A program made the position numbers and the translations under genes. This document shows, in pieces, positions 45,597-57,111 of a DNA stretch of 64,000 bases (positions are counted from its first letter, which is position 1; every line of letters starts with the position of its first letter). The stretch is from Panicum virgatum. Its lineage: Eukaryota; Streptophyta; Magnoliopsida; Poales; Poaceae. The stretch spans positions 23,306,637 to 23,370,636 of the forward strand of contig NC_053146.1 in assembly GCF_016808335.1 (NCBI RefSeq). The letters are read 5' to 3'. The notes below the pieces were generated by a model. The model was not told the origin of the DNA and did no database searches. It saw only the letters and a program-made list of their open reading frames with translations.

Positions 45597-47255
45597 TTGT
45601 AGGTGCGTAAGCTTCATTAAGCATATTTTGGACTTAATATGTTTGAACTATTTGTATTGTCATTTATGCAACTTTTACACTTAATTAATTGTTGAACTTA
45701 AGACTTGGTATGTTATGTTTACTATTGTACACTGAATTCCTCTTGGTGAATTTTGAAATTTTTTATTAATTTGTAAATGGGCTATATGCACAGCATACCC
45801 TATGACAAAATTCTAGATCCACCACTGTCCCCACCTTCACTGCGCGCCTTCCAAGCTCAGTGAAGCACTAGCTCCACCTCCTCACCTCCCATCGCAAAGG
45901 GCCGCACACCATCAATTTCGGTCGTCATGGCTGACCACCGTGAGCTTCAATGCCCCTCCTCTACCTCCCTCACCATATAAAAGGCACACCCGAGACCTAT
46001 CTCACCCCCTTCCAAATTCTCACGCCTCACTCTTCCTCCCACCTCGCGCAGCGCCCCCTTCCGAGCTTGCTGCAGCGCCGTCGGGTCTGTTGATCTCCCC
46101 CTCCCCCGCCTCTCTTCGCCAACAAGCTGATGCTGGAGCTTTGCAAGGTGGTGAGCTTTGTCACCAACCTCGTTTCCCTCTCCCTCTCGCTCTCCTGCCA
46201 CAGCAATTGCTTCCCGGAGTTCGGCTGAGCCACCTCACCACTATGCGCCACTTCTGTCGTTCCAACCCGCCGCCCTAAGCCCCTCACAGAGTTCGCCATC
46301 TCCTCATCCCCCTCCTTGGCCTTTTCCCATGCCGAACCGAGCCCCGGACAACCGTTTAAACCAAGTCCGGCGAGCTCCGCCACCCGCTGCTGCCGAGCGC
46401 CGTGGCGCACCACCTCCCTAGTCCCGCGCACCTGAGCTGACCCCCATCGCCTTCCCCTTTGCCCGCTCTCTCCCCCAGCCTTTTTCTCAAGCCAAACCGA
46501 CGCCCAGAGCACTCTTTCGGCGATCTCCTATAAGATCATCGAGGTGCCGCATGCGCTCACCGCCGGGGTTCCGAGCCGCTAGCGCTGCTCGCCCGAACTA
46601 GCTGCCTGCCTGAGCGCAGTCGAGTCCCGCGGCGCCAGCCGAGTCACCCGCACGAGCCAAGCCAAGCCTGGCCGAGCGGAGCTACCCCACCAGCCCAACC
46701 ACCAGCCGCGGATTGAGCCTCCTTGCCGCACCTGTGCCGTCGGATAGTAATCCGATGGACCGAATCGGTCCATATCGATCAACTTCCTCATGGTCCAAGC
46801 CTTTTTTTCCAAAAGAGTCCCAGAGGTTTTGGCAAATCAACCTGTCGTCTTATGCAATTCAAAAATAATTCCAAAAAGATCATTTTTCTTATGTTTTAGC
46901 CCCTGACTTTCTTTATATTAGAACATTAATCGAGCCCCTTTGCATTTCTAGTATAACCCCTGTATCTTTAGTTTATTTCTATTTTAGCCCTTTGTTTTCT
47001 TCTATTAGCCCTTGAAACTTTCAAAATTCTCATAAATAAGCCCTTGTAATCATGTTTTAGTCATATCTTCTTTGTTTTAACTCCGATTTCATCAATTCCC
47101 ATGCTCACGTGATCGTCTCTACATAACCTATAGTTCTAGGAGTTTGTTTAAAGCTTTTCAAAAATGTTTTATGTACTTTTTCTTATTTGTTGTATGTGTG
47201 ATTGTCTAGATGACACGTTGTTCGAGGGAAATCAAGAACAACAACAACAGGCAAC

Positions 47256-47468
47256 ATCGCGGTGCTCCACCTGGAGCGCGTCCAGCATCGGCACCACGCC
47301 CTCATCCGGCCTCACTGGCAGGGGCTACTCTAGGATGACGAGGGCGTTGAGCCTCCTGATGTGGGCATGCCGGCCGCCTGCTCTAGAAGAAAAAGCGATG
47401 AGGAGGGTGGCTTCCACGGAGAGATGAGGGAGAAGGAGAGAGATACGTGGCTGCCTGTGCCTCGTGCT
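47256..47468. other. GC-rich fragment between two LTR remnants
   Basis: Higher GC than its flanks and exon-like, but no protein recognised. It could be a captured gene piece. Confidence 0.3.
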
Positions 47469-48190
47469 TGTTAGAAATATAGGCAATTTTTGGTATATTT
47501 TAGTTCCAAATATAATTATCAATTTCATGACATAAATGGGTGATTTTGTGATGACAAAATATGTGCTTGTGTTCATGTTGATCTCACTAATAAACATGAA
47601 CTAAATAATAAACCAGAGATGGCTTATAATGTACCCTGAGACCAGACGAGTGCCAGAGGCACCGGGTGCGCCGTTCTTATGACTGGACATTATGTCAGTC
47701 AGGGCTATTTGGTGTAGCCGAACTTAATCATTGCAGTGCAGATGACCATTGGGAAGTAGTCAGATCTTGATGTTCACTTGGGGAACACAAATACGGCCAC
47801 CGAGATGTAAAGGATGTAGTCGTTCGGCCACCAAGATGTAGAAGACGTATTCGTTCGGGGAGCAAACGAGCAGTCGCGTCAAGGCGCTCCCCAAAAACCC
47901 GATTGCCCGCTATCCCGAGTAGGATCTTCAGTGTGCAGAGGTTTCAGAGGCCTGCTCTCGCCAGTACCGTGCACGCAGTGCTAGCGATGGGAATGCAGAG
48001 AGCAACTAAGGGAGAAAGGAGAGGTCTCCTAAGCAGGAGTACCTAAGAGTGCTTGAGCGTTGTGTCAAATTTAGAGGGGGTGGTCTCTTTTTATAGTTGA
48101 TCCTAGAGGAAGGGGGAATGAACCTGGAGACCTCTAGGTGCAACAATGACCATCAATTTGCACAGTGACAGAACTGGAAAGAAATTTAAA
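47469..48190 (-). repeat. Copia-type LTR remnant (minus)
   Basis: The minus strand ends ...GCCTATATTTCTAACA at 47,469 and has a TATAAAAAG box at about 48,094-48,102, giving the transcription direction. The upstream edge near 48,190 is not defined. It may be the 3' LTR of the copia remnant at 49,640-50,440, which also reads on minus, but the link is unproven. Confidence 0.5.
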
Positions 48191-48292
48191 GGGGGGCGAA
48201 CAAACATTGATAATATTTATAGATACAAAAATTTGACAATTTGCACTAATCTTTTTTACCACACTTATGCATTATCTAGTCGTGGTGTCTGT

Positions 48293-48375
48293 GTATATAT
48301 ATACATATATTTATACATACATACATACATACATATATTTATACATACATACATACATATATATATATATATAAT
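48293..48375. repeat. AT-rich microsatellite (TACA)n and (TA)n
   Basis: Runs of TATA, TACA x4-5, a short spacer, TACA x4 and (TA)9-10. Simple sequence. Confidence 0.95.
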
Positions 48376-48904
48376 TTAATCATGCAAATAACAATTCATA
48401 AAGGAAAACAGGAGCGGGAGCCAATATATCTTGTTCATTTTAGTTTTCCCTTGGTTTCCTACAAAGATCAAGCCTAACTTAAAAGAAATCTATTCTATTA
48501 TGCTATACGAAGTCAAAAATATTTTACAAACCATACCATATTAACAATAATATGTTTATATAGGTTTAAATTGGAGAAGTGTGGACAAAAGGTATGACTG
48601 TGATGGCTAATACAATCGCATTAGTCCAGCAGATGGGTTTGCTGTTGTCATTCATCTCTATTGTGGCTGCCTCCCTGCTTGTTGTGCATTCGCACGATGC
48701 CGATCGTGAGACGTGGAGTTCACTTGGAGCCCTCCACTGAGACACCAATGAGATGTGACCAAACACGCAGAATATAGAGAACTTCTGAGTCCATTGTGGA
48801 CTTGCGAACAACTGAATGATATTGTGAGTATTTATTGTGGGCTAAAGTTGATTAAAATTAAAAGGTACTTAAAAACTAACATTAAACTGAGATTAAAGGT
48901 TACT
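48376..48904. other. Unassigned sequence
   Basis: No supported gene. It may be the inside of the degraded hAT-like element whose end is at 48,969. Confidence 0.4.
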
Positions 48905-48969
48905 TAAAAGAGAATTATGAACGTAGCGGGGCCATGGCCCCTGCCAGCCCCTCCTCGGTTCCGCCACTA
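48905..48969. mobile_element. Possible hAT-like terminus
   Basis: Read on the minus strand the sequence begins TAGTGGCGGAACCGAGGAGG, similar to the CAG(T/G)GGCGGA ends of the hAT element above. No opposite end or 8-bp duplication was found. Confidence 0.35.
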
Positions 48970-49134
48970 ATTTGCACCATTAACCACCCATCAATCCTAT
49001 ATTTTAATCACCATTTACAACTCAACCATCGCGCTCCTCAATTACTCCATAGCATTAGCAATGAGCTTTAATTCTTTTCCATTAAATTATTGAATAAAAT
49101 GGGCCAAGCCCATAAATTCCAGCAATCCACACCA

Positions 49135-49183
49135 AGAATTTCAAGCCACATTCCACTTCAAAAAAAAAGAATTTCAAGCCACA
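49135..49183 (+). repeat. 17-bp poly(A)-ended insertion with 16-bp target duplication
   Basis: AGAATTTCAAGCCACA at 49,135-49,150 recurs at 49,168-49,183. Between them is TTCCACTTCAAAAAAAA, as expected for an extremely 5'-truncated retroposon. Confidence 0.55.
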
Positions 49184-49639
49184 CTAGAAATGCTCTCATT
49201 TCCCTCATTGATATACCAGTATTTGACAGAGACTGTTAAGTTAAATTTCCATCTAGAACTAAGGCTACACTTATTCACAATTGTACAATGGACTATGCCT
49301 TGAATTGCCTGTCTTGTACATACAAGTTTGACCGAAGCCCTACACTAGTACTAAGCTGCATAAGCATCCCCGCGGCTTGGAGCTTATAAGTCATACTCCA
49401 GGCATTTCATGAGTTTTTAGAGAGTACCCACTTCTCATAAACTATGACCAATAGTCAGACTCATATAAATGTGTTTTTTTAAAAATGTTCTGTAGGACAA
49501 CATCTTTGTTTTAAGAAAACAACTCATTTTTTTCTAAACCACCTGTAACACATTAAGGTACAGACCAACCTACCATACAGATAAGAAGAGAAATGCATCT
49601 TACACACGGAATGAGTCTTTTACAAAGGTTCTCTTCTTT
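49184..49639. other. Unassigned sequence
   Basis: Possible 3' flank of the copia remnant; nothing recognised. Confidence 0.4.
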
Positions 49640-50440
49640 CAGTCAGACTTTAGTTTGTTTGACCATCCTACTTCACGGGATCTCCGATCACGTAAGACAA
49701 GTTACCACTATAGAATGACTCACGTAGGTTTCAAGCTCAATTTCATAAATGCATTGTCTATCACATTCCATAAATTGATCTGCCAGATTCTTAGCCGTCT
49801 GAACATAGTCCAAGGCAATAACTCCGGAGTTTTTCAGTTTCTAACAGATTTCCACCACCTTTTTACATGCCTTGATGACTTCATGTTATTCTTTGAACTG
49901 TTCACCTTTACAATCACCATCCGATTGCCACAATTTATTAGGATTGTCGCTATCAATTTTTCAACTATCAACAAATCTATTAGGATATCACGAAGCCACT
50001 TAGCTTCAACAGTGGTGGTATCTAATGCTGTGAGTTCTGTTTGCATTGTTGATCTCGTTAAGATAGTCAGCTTGCAAGACTTCCAGGAAACAACGCCACC
50101 TCCAAGTGTAAACACATATCCACTCGTGGCTTTTATTTCATCAGCTTTAGAAATCTAGTTTTTAATCACTATACCCTTCTAGTACCTTAGGGTAGTCGTT
50201 GTAGTAAATTTCATAGTCCATTGTGATTTTTAGATAGCGCATCACTCTTTCAAGAGCCTTCTAATGATCATCTCCTGGGTTTAAAACAAATTGGCTCAGT
50301 TTGCATACAGCAAACGAGATGTCAGACCTCATTGTACTAGCTAAATACATCAAGCAACCAATGATCTGAGAATATCTTAGCTGGCCTCCCATTATCCTTT
50401 TGTTCTTCTTCAAAATCACATGGGCAACGAGTGGAATTTT
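49640..50440 (-). pseudogene. Ty1/copia pol remnant: RT end and RNase H
   Basis: Minus strand. The stretch 50,115-49,834 reads [21 protein letters not shown] followed by [18 protein letters not shown] and [11 protein letters not shown], the copia RNase H signature ('GGaisWrSkkQ...stmEaEy.Al..a..Ea.Wlr'). Upstream (to 50,440) traces such as the region around 50,300 match the end of RT. Frameshifts and stops throughout. In life this domain removes RNA from the RNA/DNA hybrid during cDNA synthesis. Confidence 0.75.
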
Positions 50441-50679
50441 TTAACCCCACTCCCCGCATTCAAATTTTCTAGAGGCAGGTGATGGGGTGATCCGCTCCTA
50501 GAAATGATGTTTCTAAGGGCCTATCACCCCATCACCCACCCCTACAAATATATTTTTTGGGCGGTCAACTACTACAGTAACATCACTCTCTTTGTAGGAA
50601 CGGGTTATTTTTTAACCCACCTCTAAAAAAATAGAGCTTTTCTGCAAATCATTTCTGTAGTAATGATTTATGTTTTGTG
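50440..50679. mobile_element. CACTA-like terminal fragment
   Basis: Inverted GGTGATGGGGTGA / TCACCCCATCACC and similar 'CACCCCTACAAA' units, ending CTGTAGTAATG, resemble CACTA subterminal and terminal sequence with a decayed end. The opposite end is not identified. Confidence 0.4.
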
Positions 50680-51559
50680 TACAACTTATTTTGAGTCACT
50701 TAATAAGAGATAGTAGTACAACTTATTGAGTCAAATGTAATTAAATGAATGATTTGTGTCCGTGGGCATCGACGCGCGGACAGACTGATTGAGAGGCCAC
50801 TGTCGATACGTGTGGATGCATGCGGCCAGACAGATGTCATCTGAAGCTTCAAAAATCCGATTAATAATAGACGCAAACACATTCATCAAAACAGCTGTGT
50901 GCATAATTTACCAATGAACCCCAAAAGGGGTTGTGTGTGTAATGCAAACTCCGGAGCTGTTGAGTGGTTCTATCACTCTAGATCTTTCTCACAAAAAATG
51001 CAAAACAATGCAGAGTACCTCTCGAACTTTTAGAGTTTTCTTCCATTGCCCTGGCCGTTGGATTGGTTTAGAAGAGTCAACAATGCATGCAAGTGCTTTT
51101 TTTGAGTGATTGAGTCAATTAACTTTGGTCCTATGATTAGGATAAGGACGACGCGGGTCTCAGATTACGCATGATGATGAGGCAGGCCAGCCACGCACAG
51201 CACAGGTCAAAGGCTCAAAGCATGCAAGTGCGGGACAACTACTATAACTACCAGCACGCGTATGCAAGCTACTAGGTAGCGCATATGGTTGCGTCTCGAC
51301 CTTAGCCTGTGGACAGCCATGAAAGACGGGCATCGATGGATATGTACTGTAATCTATATGGCATCTGTTGCCTGGGAGATAACATATGCATGAAGTGGCT
51401 TACAGAGAGGAGAACAGACACCGGTCGTTGTTGCCCAGATTCCCATCAGCCGAGCCATGCCTTGCAGGTTGATACCATCACAACAGAAGAAAAAAACAAA
51501 ACCAGCTTAATATTTGATTTATTCGGGAGTCATCTTCTTTATGATTCATTGGGGTCATC
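50680..51559. other. Unassigned sequence
   Basis: No supported gene or repeat edge up to the left LTR of element D. Confidence 0.45.
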
Positions 51560-52107
51560 TGTTGACGCCTTTTACGGATCAACACATGAAAGCGCTAGGT
51601 CGCGCGGTGCGAGAAGAGACTCGCTGCAGCTCCTCCTGCGTGGAGTGGTCAGACTGGTCACCGGTGAACACCAGGGACGACCGGCGAACGCTCGCCCGGG
51701 AGGGGCCCCGTCAGGGCAAGCGTGCGCAGGGTTATTCTAGGATTGGCAGGCCATCTAGAACATTTTCAGACATCGCGGAGACAAAGAAACAATGGCAGAT
51801 GGAGGTTGGAAAAGATAGAGTTTGGAGAAAAAAGGATAAAGACGATAAAAAGTAGAAGTTCCATTATTTTTTATCGATTGGATCCTTCGATCAGCCGTGA
51901 CCCTTTATATTTATAGGGTGGGGTGGACTTATCCCGCAAAAAATTCTGTTTACAGATCTAAATCTATAAAAATTTCTATTTGTACTCGGAGTCCTCGTGG
52001 ACCGGTCATACCGGTTGGTTCCTGCCAGGCCAGCTACAACGCCCCAGGCTGGTTAGACCGCTTGGTCAGACTGATCGAACCCTGGCTGCCAATTTTGGCT
52101 ATCAACA
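51560..52107 (-). repeat. 3' LTR of element D
   Basis: 548 bp, plus-strand ends TGTTGACGCC and GCTATCAACA. It matches 55,186-55,742 over its length. TATAAATA on minus at about 51,907-51,918. Confidence 0.88.
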
Positions 52108-52689
52108 TATGTCTTTCTGTTTTTGGGTAAAACTGGCTTGCCAGAAAACAATCTTCAGGACAAAATTACTTAAGAGCAATGATTAAAATACATTGGCCAC
52201 CTATTTGTGCTAAGGGCGATAACAATTATCGGCCATGGCTTGCTCTATTCCAGTCGATGTTGAAACAACTTGTTTCGACCGGCACACCTTCTTCATGGTA
52301 GTTGACTTCACCGGCACGGCCTCTACTAATTGCTCCATTGTTTTTTTCTTGCATAAATGTTGCAGCCTTCGTTTTTTGAGTATGAGTCAAACCTGAGGGA
52401 CATCACCGCGGCTGTAAATATTTTGTTCGCGCTCTTCTCATCCTCCTTGCTGCCATCAATTTTTTTTTGACTAGATTATTGCTAGCAACAATCGGTCTTT
52501 GTGGTGAAGCATGATTTGGATACTTAAGAGGATATTGAATGTAATATGATTGCATATGCATCATACTATAATCCATGGGCGTATAAAGTAAAGATAAAAC
52601 CAGGGAGCAATCGGCCCATAATGCTCAGCAACATAATTATCTTGATGTGGATAAGAAACCGACTGCTCTTGATGTTTTTATGATGATCT

Positions 52690-54960
52690 CATATCCTTGA
52701 CTCCACCTGGCTGCTTCTTTTTCTTCTGAGTAGCCCCATGCTTCTCATATTTGGCAAAGAGTTTCTTAAAACTCGGCCTTTTCTTCACTTGGAGGGGCTC
52801 GCAGGTGCATTGGACGCACCAATCAGACTGATCTTAGCACCGGTCAGATTGCCCTTGGAACCGGTTAGACCGGTTGACTTGCTGTCGACCTTCTTCTTTG
52901 TGTCTTCCCCCTGAGTGTTAAAATCTTTGCTGCGGCTTGAGGGGTCTCCCTCTGTATCAGCTTCTTTCACTACTACAAAAACTAATTAACAGCAACCTTT
53001 TTTTTGAGCTTTAAGACGGGCACAAAAAATAACCGCCTCTGTTAATGCCCACCATTAACAGAGGCAACCATTTCTTATTAACTGAGTCGGTTATAAAAAA
53101 CACCTCAGAAAATCAATTAACAGGGGCAGTCAACTTTAAGGTGACTGCCTCTGTAAATCATTTTCAACCGCTTCTGAAAAGATTCCTGTAGTAGTGTTTT
53201 CGGGCCTTTCATCACCAATGATTACATTTTTTCCTGACTTGGTTGAACTAGCACTTTAGGATTCCTCAATTCAAGTATGTGCACTGAAAAAGGGTTTTGC
53301 TAACCTGCATGGTAGGAAGAACCAATCGTCCTTCATTAACGGCCGATTGAATCTGTCTACGCAAAACATTCAATCATTGGTGGCATGCGAAAAAAAGTAT
53401 TATGAAATTTACAATAAGCTCACCGCTTTAACTCCTCAAGTGGCGGTATAACTTGAGACATCTTAATGTATCAATTCTTGTACAACTCATCAAATATCTT
53501 TCCACACTTGGATACATCAAAAGTAAATTTCTCTTCTTGTCGATTTTTGTGAGTCGGCTTAAGAGCAAAACAAGTAAAAGATTTGGCTTGAGATGGCCAA
53601 ATAAATTCAGCAGCATATACATCTTTAGACTCATCGTCCGAACAATCTGAATTGCAATCTAAAGTATGCACACTACAATGATGATGTCTATGAGTTTTTT
53701 TGAGACTCTTTGCTTCGGCTTTCTATAGCCAAAGCTCTCTGATACACTTGAGTAACAATAAAGAAATCATAGCCCTCTAATCTTTCTTTGATATGAGAGC
53801 GCAAACCGTTAAAAGTCAAATATGCTAAATGTTTTTCTGCAATATTTACACTAAAGCATCCATCTTTTGTATCTCAGAATCTTCTTATGTAATCATTAAC
53901 AGATTCATCAGGCATCTATCTAACCGATGTCAAGTGAGACAATTTAAGCTCATTATGCCCACAGAAAAAGTGCTCATGGAACTTCTGCTCTAATTGTTCC
54001 CATGAGCCAATGGAACTAGGTGCCAAAGAAAACAAACATGAGAAAGTAGTTCCAGTTAAAGATAAAGAAAACAAACGCTCTTTCAATTCATTTATAGAAC
54101 CAGCCTCTCCTAGTTGGGCAAGATACTGACTAATATGCTCAAAAGAACTCCTAGTATCTTCCCCACTGAATTTAACAAATTCAGGCAACCCAAAACCAGC
54201 AGGATATGCAACCGAATCAAACGAAGTAGGATACAGATTTTGGTATACGCGAGTCTTACTCCTAACACCCACTCCAAAGTTTTCTCTAAGCAAATTAGCC
54301 ACATCATTTCTTGAAGAATTTGGCTATGCGGATGTAGACACTTCGTGCTAGTTTGGAACAGTTAACTGGTGAGACCAGTCGGACCGGTCGCTGCAACCGG
54401 TCTGACCGGCTAAGGGGAACCGGTCTGACCAGATTGGGAAGTCGGTCTGACCGATCTCTGCCGGTTTTGCCAACGCTGCACATATCGGTTGAACATCTAA
54501 TTTGAGATAGCACCGATTTGTGGCATAGAGCTCCTGGGGGGGGTACTGGTGACACGTGTGGAACGAGGTCATTTGTTCGGCTGATGTTGGCCGAACTAGG
54601 GATACTCATAATGGGATCAGTGTATGTAGGTGCCATAGTTTAACCGCTGAAATAATACATCGACATTCCATATTGAGGTTGGCTCGTAGGAGATGCTGCC
54701 GATAGTTGATGAATATAAGTTTCAGAAGCACCAACAGTAGAAATAGACGGGGATTCACTGGCTATCTCTATTTTTACCGGTCGCTCCTCTATCTTTAGAG
54801 CTAAGCCAATTAATCCAATGAACATCATGCTCAGCTAGCAACTTCTGAATTTGTTCTAAAGTAACACCAGAAGATGAATCACTTGCAGCAGGTGTTACCT
54901 CAGTAGATGCATCCGTGGAAGTAGAAGCGAAGTTGATCACATCTTGGTGACCTTGCCTCG
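52690..54960 (-). pseudogene. Element D gag
   Basis: Reading down from about 54,940: MINFASTSTDASTEV with a Ser/Thr-rich leader; a middle part with a Pro/Arg segment encoded by ACCGGTC repeats (54,340-54,490); the capsid-like core LPEFVKFSGEDTRSSFEHISQYL (54,302-53,916); FTFDVSKCGKIFDELYKN (about 53,520-53,470) and a YCKFHNTFFHATND-type Cys/His motif near 53,390, matching the first zinc motif of A and B gag; and a basic end with PSFKKLFAKYEKHGATQ (about 52,790-52,740). Several stops and shifts. A CACTA MITE interrupts it at 52,968-53,196. Homology to the Tat-type gag of A/B is clear though distant. Confidence 0.75.
52968..53196. mobile_element. CACTA-type MITE inside element D gag
   Basis: 229 bp. 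Ends CACTACTACAAAAAC and, in reverse, CACTACTACAGGAATC; TTT on both sides (52,965-52,967 and 53,197-53,199) gives the 3-bp duplication typical of CACTA elements. Inner repeats AACAG(A/G)GGCA occur in both orientations. No coding capacity. Confidence 0.88.
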
Positions 54961-55185
54961 TCGATCGACCTTGATGCTCGCAAGCGCCACTAGTAGATCT
55001 TCTTCATCATGCTTCTTCTTGCGCTCCTCTAGCATTTAGAAGACATCTTCAGGAAGATGCCCATACGTAGTAGGGATGATGTTGTCCTTGTCGACTTTGG
55101 TAGTAGAGCCCATCTTCTTTGGAGTAGATTAGATCAGTTTTTAATAACCAAGATCTTTCTTCTATAGCACAGTCGCCAAAAAGTA

Positions 55186-55742
55186 TGTTGATGGCTTTTA
55201 CGGATCAAGACACGAATGCGCTAGGTCACGCGGCGTGAGGAGGGGATCGCTGCAGCTCCTCCTGTGTGGAGTGGTTAGACCGGTCAAGGGGACCGGTTAG
55301 ACCGGTCGCCGGTGAACTCCAGCGAGGACCGACGAACATTCGCCCGGGAGGTACCCCATCAGAGCAAGCACGTGCATGGTTGTTATAGGATCAACAAACC
55401 ACCTAGAACGCCTTCAGACATCCCGAAGACGAAGGAATAACAGCAGATGGAGGTTTTAAAAGCTAAGGTTTGGAGAAAAAGGATAAAGACGATAAAAAGT
55501 AGAAGTTGTATTATTTTTGATCGATTGGATCCTTCAATTGGTCGTTACCCTTTATATTTATAGGGTGAGGTGGATTTATTCCACGAGAAATCCTGTTTAC
55601 AGATCTAAACCTATAAAAATCTTTAATTGTACTCGGACTCCTCATGGACCGGCTAGAACGGTCAGCTCCTGCTAGACCAGCCACAATGCCCCAGACCGGT
55701 CAAACCGGTCAGACTGGTTGCTACCAATTTTGGCTGTCAACA
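55186..55742 (-). repeat. 5' LTR of element D
   Basis: 557 bp, plus-strand ends TGTTGATGGC and GCTGTCAACA. TATAAATA on minus at about 55,550-55,562. The bases just below 55,186 read TACTTTTTGGCGACTGTGC on minus, a plausible PBS. Divergence from the 3' LTR is clearly higher than between the A LTRs. Confidence 0.88.
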
Positions 55743-55746
55743 CCAT

Positions 55747-55876
55747 CACTACCATAAACCGATTTGTAGCAACACCCTTCTTTAGGAGCGGATCAAAAAG
55801 TGACATGTTCCTACAAATGGAGCATGGTCACTGAAGCTTTTGACCCGACCCTAAAAATGCATTTTAGAGGCTAGTG
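55747..55876. mobile_element. Possible CACTA-like MITE
   Basis: 130 bp from CACTACCATAAACCG to ...GGCTAGTG with internal 'TTTGTAGCAAC' and 'TTAGGAGCGG' units. Ends pair only as CACTA/TAGTG and flanks do not match. Confidence 0.35.
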
Positions 55877-55878
55877 AG

Positions 55879-57111
55879 TGTTGACGGTCCTTAAGGCAGA
55901 AATAAAGCAGTCAACTCCTGCATCTTTTCCTAACTTTCAAACACCAAAAGTAATTATAGGGCTTATTTCTAACCATTTCCCTGAGTTTTGGTGATTCTTG
56001 GATTGCAAGCACTCATACCTGGAATAGAGCAAAAACAGACAAAAGAAGCAACACAATTGCACAGAATATCCAAGCCTATGTCACACTTACAAAGAGGGCC
56101 CACAAAACAGAGAAAACCGACAAATGAAACCCCGACACCGACATACACAAGAGAGGGCGCACTCACCAGTCACCCAGCAAAAGATGGTGGCCAGAGGTAG
56201 CGCTGTGGGGCCGGCTGAACCCAGACAGGCTCCCGTCCAGGTGCACTTTGGCCAGTGATTCTCTCTGATCCATTCAAAGGCGATGGAGCAAGTTTCCATA
56301 TCAGAAGATGGCGGGAACCGACCTTTGGAGCTATAAAAGGAGCCTCCACACACCTTCTCAAGGCATTCACAATTTTCATTCACTCCACAAGGAGGAGTAG
56401 TAGTAGGATTTCACTTATATCATTAGAGTAGAGGAAGTTTGTGAGGTGGAGGATCGGAGAAGAGCCGAACGTGTCGGTCTCTCTTCGTCTTGTACTTCGA
56501 CGGATACGAATCACTTGAGTATATCCGGAGTTCATCTTCTGTTAAGTTCTTGGTTCAGTATTCTTAAGTTATTCATTTGTTTATGGGTTCATCATCCGTT
56601 CTCGTAACGGATACTCTGGTAGAGGGCCCCTGATGAAGATGGGTAACCCTACGCAACGCTAGAGTAAGTAGTCGAAGGCTTAAGCGTGGTGCTTAGGTCC
56701 TAGATTGTCTTTGTTTGCCTCGTGCTCCACAGTATTGCGGGGTAGACCACAAGTGGTGACAGCCCTGTTGGTCCGCTCCGAAGCAGCTTCGTGGTTAGTG
56801 CACTCCCCAACTGTCCGAGTACGGCATAGAGCCACAAGCCGGAGGTCCCTAACAGTACCTGGGTCAGACCGGTGCCCGAAGTAAACATGTGACGAGCCTA
56901 AGTTTAACTTGCCTTGATCCTTAACCTTAGATAAACCACACTACCCAAAGCTCTCCTACTTCTTGTTCTCCTGGGTTAAGCTAGCCATAAGATCGTTACA
57001 CATCCGTTCCCTGTGAAATTACGATACCCTGAATACTCTCCGGGTGAAGTGCTACAACAGCATCTTCTGTGCGCTTGTGGATTATTCTGTGATCGCTAAG
57101 AAATACCAACA
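55879..57111 (+). repeat. 5' LTR of element E
   Basis: Starts TGTTGACGGTCC and ends at ACCAACA (57,111) or, if the duplicated end is original, at CGTCAACA (57,185), which pairs better with the start. About 1.23 kb. TATA box at 56,332-56,340. The opening resembles Athila-like grass LTRs. Confidence 0.78.
56332..56340 (+). promoter_or_regulatory. LTR TATA box (TATAAAAGG), element E
   Basis: A consensus TATAAAAGG about 450 bp into the LTR. Confidence 0.6.

Larger units (their letters stand above)
44444..45827. mobile_element. hAT-superfamily element with perfect 8-bp target duplication
   Basis: 1,384 bp. Ends CAGGGGCGGAGCCAC and, in reverse from the right, CAGTGGTGGATCTAG are imperfect inverted repeats. 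TCCCCACC flanks both sides exactly (44,436-44,443 and 45,828-45,835). An 8-bp duplication and CAG-type ends are diagnostic of hAT. It contains a SINE and a short transposase remnant, so it is internally deleted. Confidence 0.93.
44023..47255 (+). repeat. Chromovirus-like (Tekay/Retrosat-type) LTR, split by a hAT element
   Basis: TGTAGCACCCAAAAT at 44,023 opens the LTR. A pyrimidine-rich stretch follows, the hAT element interrupts at 44,444-45,827, and the LTR resumes with CCATATAAAAGG (about 45,973). The 'TTTTAGCCC...' and CTCCGATTTCATCAATTCCC text at 46,900-47,200 resembles the U5 of grass Tekay/Del-type LTRs. The right edge near 47,255 is not defined. The family name is tentative. Confidence 0.5.
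51560..55742 (-). mobile_element. Element D: non-autonomous, gag-only Tat-like gypsy element
   Basis: Two direct LTRs enclose 3.1 kb with a decayed gag on the minus strand and no protease, RT or integrase. Flanks TCATC (51,555-51,559) and CCATC (55,743-55,747) match at four of five bases and may be the target duplication. AGACCGGT/ACCGGTCT motifs are scattered over LTRs and gag. Confidence 0.82.

Noticed and set aside
47164..47427. 87-codon open stretch across the chromovirus LTR edge
   Set aside because: It spans two unrelated sequence types and encodes no recognisable protein.
48293..48375. Regular repeats as a possible CRISPR or structured array
   Set aside because: Simple TACA/TA microsatellite without spacers; plant context.
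52206..52235. GGCGATAACA resembling the inverted start of the A/B LTR
   Set aside because: Only about ten bases match; the following sequence does not resemble the LTR.
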